From Apostichopus japonicus (Eukaryota > Echinodermata > Holothuroidea > Aspidochirotida > Stichopodidae): DNA of 64,000 nt. The number at the start of each line of letters is the position of its first letter. Position 1 is the stretch's first letter. The stretch spans positions 23,714,960 to 23,778,959 of the forward strand of contig NC_092563.1 in assembly GCF_037975245.1 (NCBI RefSeq). The letters are read 5' to 3'. Below are positions 1-12,000 of this stretch, piece after piece. The notes beneath the pieces are model-generated. The model was not told where the DNA came from. It ran no database searches and was given only the letters and a program-made list of their open reading frames with translations. Position numbers and translations under genes: made by a program.

Positions 1-259
1 ACAGATAGTTGTCCACAATCAGTGCTGGAATTTAGAAATACGCATTTGAGGTAAAGGGATCGTTAGAGTCTGAGGAAACTGGCTACGGAAGGATCGAAAA
101 AATTAAAAGGCTTTGACAAGTTTCGTCACCTTGAGAACAATAAAATATGCGGTAATATAAGGAGTTTTTGTTAATACGATAAAAAGCGACTACTTTTAGC
201 GGTGCATGGAAGCATTCCATAGGAGAAATTCTGAAACGTGAAGAATTCCAAAAACTTAC

Positions 260-3200
260 CCCATTGGCTTTGCCATTTTGTGCCTCATTTAAATTGGTAT
301 CATCTCCTTTCTGCTGAGAGTTTAGGTAAGTTTTGATACAATTTATTTGACCGCCCCATGCAAATAATTACACGGCAATTACAAGTCAAACAAAAACAAG
401 TTTCCATTTGGTAGTAGGATATGCCTTTAACAACACAGCAAGCGATATCACTAACTATACATAAGGGGTGGGGGAGGGGGATGGAGAACTTTATCACAGT
501 TGTTATTATCTTTCATGACCATCATAAATGCCAAAATCCTTCTTATTGGAAATCTATAGCACCAGGAAAAAAGAAATGAACTTGACCAATATATTCCATT
601 TTTTTCTTTTCATCTTAAATTAGTATTTTAAGTTGACTTTGATGTTTTGGGACCTTGTCATTTCCAAGAGTTTCGCTGCATATCAAATCAAATCTCTTTT
701 GAATCGCTCGTTTTGGCCGTGTACTGTACACGTACAATTTATAAATTAACTTTTATTATTAATTTATATATGTATACATCTATCATATTTATAGATACAA
801 ACATGATATCTGTGAAGAGAAGATGAAGGATGAGCAAGAAAAAAAACCCGGGGATACTTACAGGTCCATCCATCCACGATCGAACTTGAAGGCCCACGTA
901 CCAATAAAAGAGAAAGAGGACACCGGGGTTCGCATAAATCGGCCAAATCTGTCCTTTCACGAAGGCCATGGCACGTGGATCTACACCTGGGGTGCATTCT
1001 GCGTCCACGATACTAGTCAAGCCGACCAACCTGTGTGTGAAAAGACGTCAAGAAGAGAGTTGAGAAGATGAAATTGACGACGTGGAGGATGCACCAATAT
1101 TCATCTTTCGGGCAACGGTAAATGATCACGGCTCAAACATCAGGTTTTTCCTAATCTGGAACCAAAAAAAACGACTTCCCAGAAACTGAAGTTTTGGCCA
1201 TGTCCAGAAAATTCAAGCTGGTCGGGAGCTTTTTCTGGATGTCGCATTTGTCAGCGGCTATTAACGTCTTTGATTAACTTTTTCTGAAATCAGTTTGGCA
1301 TCAAACGATCCATTTATTACAGGTTCCCAGATTCTTGTGTGTTAAGTCATAGACTGTACAGCCCACTCACTAGTTATGCAATTTGACCCCTTCTGTACAC
1401 CCACCCAACCCACCTTCACCCCTATATGACACTTGGTCTTGTTTTCCTTTTCTTTCTCTTTTATTAATCAATAATGCATTTTTTTGGGGGCATTTTTACT
1501 GTTTTCTTCACATCCAATACGAGTGACTTCTTCCTCCCCTTTATACGATATTTCAATAAAAAAACTTATAAACTGACTTTTAATATTTCAAAGGTTAACA
1601 TTTTGATGGAAACTATGACAACTTCTCTGTATGTTTTCTCTCGTAGTTGCTCGTTAAGTCTTTCCTTCCTACTACTTCCTGTTTGTTGCTCTCACCTCGA
1701 CATTAAGCACTTTTATTTTCCGCTCGTGCACATTGCCCAGGGAAGGTTGTAATTTAACATTTGGCTCAATTATTTTTATTACACATTTTGTTCATGTCAT
1801 ACAAAAATTTTTTTTAATTGAATTGCTTCTAATTATGACATACTTCTGCAGTCATTAGCTTAGATTCATTAGAATAACTGGATTGTACATGGTAATTAAG
1901 AAAATTAACAACTCCACAGAGGAATAATGGAGGTTTCAGGAGAAACAGAAGGTACATAAATTGTGAAAAGTGGCTCAATGGAAAATTGTTTTCAATTTGT
2001 AGCCAGGTAGATGGGAAAGTGCTAACATAGAGAGGAGACAGGTAGATAGGAGAGGAATGCAGTAAATCCCATGTAAAATTTAAGCACATTTTTATTAGAA
2101 TGTTGAGTTTGCAGGGGGGGGGGGGGTGCAGGGGTAAGGATGGGGTTTATATCTGCTATGTAATTATATTCTCAATCCCAATTTTACTATCCTCCTCTGA
2201 ATGAAAACCCCTGATTATGTTATTCAGAAATCAAAACAAAGAGTGGATATGTATTATATAAGGACTTTAAGTTTGCAGACACTTCACTCTACACTGACTA
2301 TCCCCTTTAACTTGTAACAAGCCATAATTAATTTAGAAGAAGACATTCATCTCATCCACCAGAGTGACAATTTAATTTTTTGGATTGGGTTATGAAGATT
2401 AGAAACGTGATACTGTTCACAGTCACGATTTTGGGTGACAATCTTCCATAGATCTTGTTTGATGGAGTCCAGACGCTTCATTGGCAGTGTTTAGAGAAAA
2501 CCATGTTGAATTATGTTTTTATGCTTTTAAATGCACACTAGTGGGAACAGAGAGATGAAAATGATGCTTGTTTGTACAGGCTGTTGCAGCTGACATTATT
2601 TGAGGAATAGTCCTGTTTTTCTGGTTTTCACCAGTTTTTACTGGTTTTTCCTTACAATTCAGATCCTAGCAAATACATTAATCAAACTTTATACTGTGTA
2701 TAGTTGATATAATTATGCATGGTATCATTGCTATTTTGCAGTTTGATTGTGAAACTCAACTATAATTGAGCTTTTAACAGTCATCTGGTCAGGGGGGTAG
2801 GAAGCTTCAAAAAAGTGGGGGGGCACAACATCAGAGGGGCACTTTATCATTCCACAAATACCACTCGTTATGCTATAAACCGATACACACCGGCCATATC
2901 AGGTTAAATATATATGTGTTAGTATGCTATCAATACTATCATGGTGCATGTGAATAATTAAAATAAAATATTAACTTAACAAAGGCTTAAGATATCCAAA
3001 AAGACAGTTCTTCATCAAAGGGGCACATTTTATTTGCCAGTAGGTCATATTTGCTATTTTGGAAAAAGTGGGGGGGGTACGTGCTCCCAGTTCCTACCCC
3101 CCTGCATCTGGTAAAGATCAGCTTTAAACATAGATGGAGTGCACGTGGTGAGAATTATAAACGGTCTGTGGGGTAGTTACCCCAGAATTTCACTACAAAA

Positions 3201-6200
3201 TAAAATATTGCCCAGAGGGGGACAACAAACTGTAGTTCATATATGAATACAATGCTGTTGTAGTAGAATTAATTATTACACTGAGGAAGGGCAGGACTAT
3301 ATTGTACCCACTGTTGCACTGAACTATCAACATTCATACAGCTAACTCGTGAACAAAAGACAAAGTTTCACAAATTGAGGCAGAACATTTGCCTTTTTTA
3401 GCAGAATCTGAACAGATGAAAGGAGACTATGGATAGTCACATGGAAACCTCCCCCTAGCCCCCTTGCCCCCATCCCACCGGGCCCCGCCCGTCCTTCTCT
3501 TGTTAAAACTGCAGTCTTTTATGCCTCAATTTTGTTAATACTACCGCTGATCTCTTCACTGTCCTTTGAGTTCATTAAACCTGGAAACTTGGACACCTTA
3601 GGTATAAAGTTTGGCTATTAATGATGTATAGGTATTGATATGTTTTTAATTTCTGTTTTGCCTACACTGTCACATTGGGAGCATTACTACCATACACTGG
3701 CTAACATAGACAGGCATACAACAGAGGCATTGATGAGCTAATTAAACATAGCCGCCCTTAATCCAAATTAACACATTGCATTTGCAAACTAAGTCTTCCC
3801 TTGCTATAAATGATAAAATACATATTTGAATATTTGATGGTTTCCTATCAATAGCATTTGCCCATTTTTTTTTTTTTTTTTGCTATCACCCTCGTCACAA
3901 GTAGAAGACTGCCTTTCACAGCCACGTTCCAGTTCTCATCAGGCTCACTCAAGCTGCTTTGAGAAATTTGTTTTCCGTTCAAATGTTTTGGACCTTCTCC
4001 CAGATAGTAGTAACGATCCTCCAAATTTCTGACATTGAACAACTAACAGCTCAGCCAGAAGGCTAGAATAGGAACCTCTACTATGTTAGTGTGGTAGGTC
4101 TCTACCTAGGGTTGAAATACATTTTGAAAATTTTCCAAAATTGTTGTAGCATTCATTCAACGAAGCAATAAAGTAGGTTTTGTTCAAGGGTATTTGATGA
4201 AGACAAAACTCATACTGCAAATAGATCTGCTTTAACCTAAATTTCCCAGAAATTTCTTCATGATTCACTTGTAGATAGGGTCAGTTCCTCCACTGATAAG
4301 TGAAGTCATAAATATTTTTTTGCTTTTCATATTAATTATTCTTCCTGTTCACATATTTATTGACTCCTCTTTGTAAATTTTATATTTATACTGGAATGAA
4401 TGAATGAATGAATAAATATGATTTCAACATTATTTATGACTTGCTACTAAAAAAATCATTCCCATCCTTCTACTACTAGTACTTTATCAGTCAACTCTGT
4501 ATCAAAGTTCAGCTTGTTAGGAAGCTGTCTGTTACCGACTATTCCTGAAAATGCTGATAAAAACTGACAGATCAGGTTAATACAGGTATTAAAATGATAA
4601 CATCGCCAAGATATCATTTACGCGTGTATCATCACTAATGAAACAACCAACGATACCTAATGCACTCAGTTAAATGAGGCTTTCAATGGGAAGCTACCAG
4701 CTTCCATAATGGTTGCCATGGTGATCAGGCATTAAGCACACTCACTGACATGTTATGATCTGTTACCTGACTATAACTTGTATGGCATCAAGTGTGATTC
4801 AGATTATTTTGGTGCAGTATATTTTAAACTTGATCTTTAGCAGACAAAAAAGTGCATAACGGAAAATTCTTGATGGTAGTTGAGGCCTAAACTGCATAAT
4901 TGTCAGTGTCAACCTGTTGCTGTGAAAATTTTACATTGGGTTATCCTACGCTATTTGGCCATACTTCATCCTCCTGTACATTGGTGAAATTCAATATTGT
5001 AGTTAGCAAGCTGTCAATATACGCTACCACGGTAACGAAGGTCAATTATCTGTGATAATTCTAAGGCAGGTCACATTAAGCAAATCCTTGAGTCAGCTGA
5101 TATATTTGATTTATTAATAATAAACTGGTGATTATAAACAGGTATGCAGTTTAACCATTAAAAACCTCTGTTAGCATGGCTTTAATTTAAATACCAACTT
5201 CAGTTAATAGCAGGCATTAACCACGGTGATAAATGGACAGGTATCAAGACTATCACAGCTTTTAACACAAAGCATGGATACGTGTAAACACCATAGCAAG
5301 AGTACTTTGATTGACTTATTTCTAAAGACGACAATACTGTATCAAAATCTGTTGTGTCACAGATACTTTTAAAAGTTAATGAAGCTAACTTATAAAGCAA
5401 TATATTAATTGGTCAATTTTTGACTTATAGTTTGTTTTTTCAAGCCTGTTTATTTGACAATATGACAATACTGTATCTAAATATGTTGTGTCACAGATAC
5501 TTTTTATCATTAAGCAGTGATAAATGGACAGGCATTGAGACTATCACAGCTTTTAACACAAAGCATGGGTACGTGTAAACACCATAGCAAGAGTAATTTG
5601 ATTGACTTATTTCTAAAGATGACAATACTGTAACTAAATCTGTTGTGTCACAGATACATTTAAAAGCTTTATGAAGCTAACTTATAAAGCAATTTATTAA
5701 TTGGTTAATTATTTTACATATACACAGTGTGTTTTTTCAAGCCTGTTTATTTGACAATACCATAATACTGTACCTAAATCTGTTGTGTCACAGATACTTT
5801 TTAAAAGCTTTATGAAGCTAACTTATCAAGCTATTTATTAATTGGTTAATTTTTTACATGTACAGTTTTTTTTTTCTCAAGTCTGTTATTTGTTTGCACT
5901 GAACTGATACTTCTTCTACTTGCTTTCTTTTTCCATCACATAGCTGACAAAATTCAACCTATTTTTCAGATGCAAATGTGGAGTTTACTTTTCCACTTGA
6001 AAGCTGCTATTAGCACTTTACCAACATTTTCATCCTCTCCTTTGTGACTTTTGTTTGGGCTCATCTTATGTATACTATTTCACTAGCCTAATACAAATGA
6101 ACCTACTCATGAATAATCATGAGCTCCTGATATACCATGTCGGTGCATAAAAAGACATGTCGATAATTATACCTGTCGCTTTTGACATATTGAAACCTCC

Positions 6201-9005
6201 AAACAAATCTCCATCAAATTTAAGTCAAACCTTCCAGTTAATGTATTCAGTACCCTGCAGATGTGCAGATAAAGGTTGATGATGAAGATTGTGTTTTGTT
6301 TGTTTTTCTTTTCTTTTCGTTTTTTCAGATTCAAAATATTAATTATTCTCATTCTTATTTTCAGATTCGATTCAGATGATAAAGTCTGGATGAAATACTT
6401 GTTTCACCTCCACTCTACACTTTCGAACTTGTGAAAAGAGATACAAACCTTGCAACAAATTCGCTGGGGTCGATTTCCTCCTGGAAAAACTGGAACTGGT
6501 ACAGATAGAGGAGAATGATGTGAGCTCCACTGTAGATGAGCCATACTAGTTGGAGGACATTAAAGACCCTACCCCAGGTCATATAGAGGGCCCACCAGGT
6601 AGCTACTATCAGAAGACTCAAGAAGTAGACAGAGGAGATGGCCGATGGGACGATGATGCCCGCAGCCGCCAAGAGGGCCATGGTGATGAAGCAGGTGATA
6701 CCCTCCGCTACCTGGCTGTGTTTCCGCGGGCGTCGTTCCATGACCACACCCTGTCGTTGGACATCGTCGGGAGATGGTCCGACCAATTTCTTGCTCGCCA
6801 CGAAGATGACGATGGTGAGGAGAAACACGACCGCATCTGGAGCCACCAGACGGAGACCGTCTACGAACGTCACACCGTCCAACCTGGGGAAAGGGAAATT
6901 GAAGGGAATTTGTTGTAAGTTTGTGAATGTAAGAAATATGGTTCATAATGTTCCCCTGGTTTGGGCCACTATATCCCAGTTTGGGCCACTATCACAAAGG
7001 GCTATTACACAGTTTGAATGATCATAAATAGACAGGAGGAAGGATGGATGGATGGACAGACCTGATAGATGTATATGTTATTATCATGACAGATACTACA
7101 TGCTCCAAGTTAACTTTCAATGAGCTTAACTTGAACAATGTAAAAGAGAATTTCTTCTCCAACTAATGTCAAAACATGAATGATCTTAATGTAAATTTCC
7201 TATGTGAAGACTTCGCAGATGGAAAAGAACAATATGAAAGATTCCAAACAGGCCCGGGGTGAAAGGATCACAGTGAAACCCTTCTTTCCTTATTCTTTAA
7301 CCATGTAGCAATGCACACTTGCAGTTCATAACTCTTCACAGACGATTAAAGTTTATCGCGATAACAAAACGCAGTTCTAGATGCACATCCGGTTCTTCTT
7401 GAGACGGTAAAAATTCTTCTTTCGACATTTGCGGCTCATCAATAGTTGCAGCGCTTGGTGTTATAATTTTCTCCCACATAATGCTCTTACTTACGGATCA
7501 ATTAACTAAAGGGATCTCAATATGGAATATATTGTTTAAGCCAAGGAAAACACATCACCATCTGAGGTGGCAGTATGTACAGCAGTGGCAGATCCAAGGA
7601 GTTGCCATGGTAACTGACCCCTTAACCTTATTAAGCCACACCTTGATATTCCAAATACCTGTAATCAGTGCAACGAAATAATCCCTGTAATTACAAAAGT
7701 TTCCAATATAGGTAAAAAGCAAGGGAGGTCAGCGAATCAGCAGAAACTTGTTGACAGGATGGAATGCCACACAGATGGCCTCATTAAAGACCAAATATGG
7801 AGGCAATTTTTGTTGTTGAGATTTTCCATTAATTTAGGAGTTTACATACCCATAATCAACATGTGTCAAAAATAATCTTCGAAAACCTACTATAACCCAT
7901 CAAAAACGACCACGAAAATGGACATTTTGGGTAGTCACATGACATGAACCTCTGGAATGTCTGAAAACAGAGATTGACCCAAAGGAGCCTCTGGTCACCG
8001 TGTGACGTCAAAGTTTGTATACCGCGAAAATCAAACGCTGATATAGGCACTGTTTGTACACAGATAGCGAACAATTGTACTGTTTTTGACTTCCAATTTC
8101 GAGCGTTTGAAAAGCTGTTAGCTTAAAACAAGAACACATGAAGGTTAACAACAAGTTTTAAGACAATTATAAGCAGAAATTTTAGTTAAATTGCTTATTT
8201 TATTAGCAAAATTTCCACTCAAATGGAGGCATCTTTTACATAGCGTAGCGTCAATAGGTCCGTACGGTACAATATACTTACATAGTACTTACTCGTTTTA
8301 ATATCCAAAAGTATACAAACACAGAAAAAGTATCCTGTCAATAAACAAATTTAGCAGTGAATATCCTAATCCACGTTTCTTGTTCAATCCTGGGCGAAAA
8401 ACTACCGTGAGTCTGTGTAATTCCATAGAGTTAGGTCTAGGTGAAACAGGCCTTGACCAGTACTAACATCCCACAATCACAAGACAGTCACTAACGAAAT
8501 AAAACGTCCGATCGCTACATACTACCGTTTTTATTCAACTCCTTGGACCATGCAGATGTTGAAATATACAGAACGGACAATATTACACATGTATCACGAA
8601 CTCACGATACTGGAATCAGGTGCGTATCCAGGGGGGGGGCGTTGGGGGCGCGCGCCCCCCGGGTAAGAAAAAGAGGAGAGAAAAAAAAAGAGAAGAAAAA
8701 AGGAAAAAAGAGGGGAAAAAAGGAAAAAAGAGGGGAAAAAAGAGGAGGAGGAGAGAAAGGAAGGGAAAAGAAAAAGAAGAAGGAGAGAAAAAGGAGAAAA
8801 GGAGGGAGTAGAAGATAAAAGCCAAGACACCGGGAAGAGAAAGAGGAACAGTGACATCATTACAGCGCTGAACCCTATCATATACACATGGCCGGGTAGC
8901 CAGTGACGGATCGAGGATTTCGGAAGGGGCGTGCGCCTCACCCTACTCCTTACACCGACAACTCCATTTTTGACGTTTCTATTTTTCCTCTCTCACTAAT
9001 GTATC

Positions 9006-9050
<45 letters not shown>

Positions 9051-12000
9051 TATATATGGTCTATCATAACGCGTGTGTGTGTATGGACGCCTTAAACATT
9101 ATTGTGCTATGAAACCAACTGTGGCTGGTCTCGAACTCGACCGAGTCGTCGGGGAACATGACGCATTTCGGGAATGGGGCGACCGCCGCCCCCCCCCCGA
9201 GCATATTTTTTTTTTATGATATCGCTATAGTAAATTCGAAATAGAAAATGCTTAGATGCAACTTACAAGGCATGGGAAGTGGCATTTCCAGCGATCTGGG
9301 AGGCATTTTCGGCCAAAATTTTCTTGTACGCTTCGCGGCGCTACGCTTAGATAGTTCGCCTACAGGCTTCGCCCTCCCTTGGCAAATTATTCGCTACGCG
9401 CCTGTTCGAATTTGTAGAGCAAACAGCAGATATCACATCATATCAGTGAGATTGAAAATGGCGTTTCAGGATGAACAGCCTCAAAAACTGTCTATGTGTG
9501 TAGTCAAAGGCGAAGGAGCCCAATTTGATTTGGGGAGCTGTAACGACTTGCCCGAAAAATATAACCAACATTTTCGCGCGCTCCGTGCGCGTTCAATATG
9601 TTAATGTCAATATCATATAAGCAAGCATCGGTTATTACATCGCATGCCATCATGTACCGTACGGTCACTGAAAGTTGCGCAGTATACCGCGGGATGCTCA
9701 TATAAACAACGAATTGTCCTATGAAGATGGAGAAAAAGCATGGAGGTCCAATTATGTCAAAACTCTCTTTTACATTAGTAATGGCGAACAAGGGCGGCGG
9801 AACCGGCGGGCACAGGGGGCACGTGCCCCCCCCCCACTTTTCCTCAGGTTAAAAATGTGCCCTTTTTCTACAGAAAAATTGAGGTGTTTCAAGTTAGCAA
9901 GAGGCCAGGGAACCAGAATGAACACTCGAGAAGGGCTGTTTCCGGCCATCTGAGGGGTTTGTAAAACCAAAAATTTTCTTGTACGCTCCGCGCCAACCGA
10001 TGGTGGCGCTCCGCTCAGATAGTCGTGCATACAACTTTGCAAATCCTGGCTATGCCCCTGACTTTTAATGAATTTCTGTGGGTCAAACTCAAAGCTATTT
10101 TGAATGGAAGAAATTTGTTAAGATATTAACAAGAAATAAACTCTAAATCGGAAGATTCCTACATTAGCAACTAGCATGATTTCACCTCATTTTGTCTCAA
10201 AAGAAAACTTGTTCCTTGTTTCCCAATTTGCACATTGGATATTGCAGTGCTAGTATGCATATTTTCCTTGAGGGGGGGGGGGGTGGACGCTAAGGGAGTG
10301 ATGTGTATATGCAAAGAAGATAATACAGTAAGAGTTATAAAGGGTACTAAATATCAGGCTGCATCAGTCAAATCGAATTTCTGCAAAGTGCCCTTGGATG
10401 TCGGTGCCCCCCCCCCAGATTAAATGTGCTTCCGCCTCCCTTGATGGCGAATTAGTCGGCCAAGCTTAGAACTTTATTTCAATTACCAAGGATATGATTT
10501 TTATACTATTTATTTCCTTTAGCTACATCATTGCAATGTATTTTTCTTTCAGTATAGGTGCCCGAAAAATTCTCAGCATATTGCCCGAATTTTCAGAAAG
10601 AAATATTTCGTTAGCCCCCGCCCCCCCCCCCCGCCTCCTTGACCTATGTGTGTAGTGTCCGGTTAGGAAATATCTGGTATTTTTTTCATTTCCTTCAACG
10701 AAATTTTATAATAGCCGTTATAGGAGGTTTCAATATTTGTACACCAATAAATTAACTGTGTCTGAATTTTCGAAAATTTCCTGACCAACATTCTTCATCA
10801 TACTTCCCTCTTCTTGTGCAATTTTGACCGGTCTGTTAAGGGTTGAAGGAGGTTTTTCTATATTGGTTGTCCATAGATGAAATTTTTTGCAACATTATGG
10901 GTATGTTTTGAAGTGAGTTTAATCACGAGAAATGTGAATTTTGAAATTCTGAACGAAAAATGGGCTTAAAACCTTCAAAAGTGGGGCTGTCGGGTATTGT
11001 GGGCCGCGACGTAGAATCACCTACAAAAAGCAATGATCCACAGGAGATGCGATGAGGTCGAACATGATGTGTGACTGGTGAAAATCTTCAAAAAGGTTAT
11101 GGATGGGGAAGAAAAACTATTGGGAAATACTTGGTTCTCAGGCAAAAGTGTACATCTGGTTGGTCATTTTCAAGCCCGAGAAGTGTCATTTCCGGTGATC
11201 TGGGGGGTTTCAAAACCAGAAATTTTCTTGTACGCTGCGCGCCAACCGATGGTGGCGCTCCGCTTAGATAGTAATTCGCGTCCCCCGGGTTAGAAAATCC
11301 TGGATACGCCACTGGGAATACAACAAATGAAATAGATAAATCCTAACATGGCTATTTACACATGCTGTGAGCCAACGCCGGCGAGAGTTGTAACTAACTA
11401 CCGTACATGTACTAACAATGCTATACCCTTGGCACGGTATATATATACGGTCATCTCTTACAGTAAATATATTACTGTCAATTGCGTGATATAATGTTAC
11501 ATGTAAGGACGTCCAGGGCGTGTTTACGGTCAATTTCACATTAGCTATGTCCGACCATGGTCCGACACAGCTATCGACAGTATATAATTTTCACAGAATG
11601 AGACATTTGCAGCATACACAGAAGCAGGTTCATGCATGTGGACTCATGGGCATGAGATACTCCGGGTGCTGAAAAATCTTTCCTCGTGGATCTCAAAAAA
11701 TTGATCCAAAGTCTGCGGCGTTTTACGTCGGTTCTTTTACTCGGAAATCTAAAAAAGCTGATGCTTTTGTTGGATGAGGTATAACTGCAACCTCCAACAA
11801 CACAGAATTGTGACATTTTGAGGAAAAAGGAGTAATATCGTTCATGTTTTTGGCAGCTCAAGTATACGACTTTACACACTAAAAGTATAGTTGTGAGTGA
11901 GGTATACAAACGTTGACGTCACATGGTCACCTGATGTCTTAGGAATGTTTCAGGAATGTCTGAAATAGAAGCTGACTTTTCGTCCCATTTTTCACTTATT

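Larger units (their letters stand above)
1031..6448. other. Piezo intron 5
   Basis: This 5.4-kb intron holds a hAT-type MITE (2782-3112) and a degenerate tandem repeat (about 5228-5870). It also has a poly-G run near 2115 and a short GAAT microsatellite near 4396. I found no coding exon in the remainder. Confidence 0.55.

Noticed and set aside
6550-7021. Two plus-strand frames and a second minus-strand frame over 6550-7021
   Set aside because: They overlap the 435-nt Piezo exon in the wrong frame; only the frame encoding GLRLVAPDA and PSAISSVYF is conserved.
8543-8941. Long frames on both strands (Lys/Arg/Glu-rich plus strand; Phe/Leu/Ser-rich minus strand)
   Set aside because: They are translations of a polypurine/polypyrimidine tract inside repeats, with no conserved domain.
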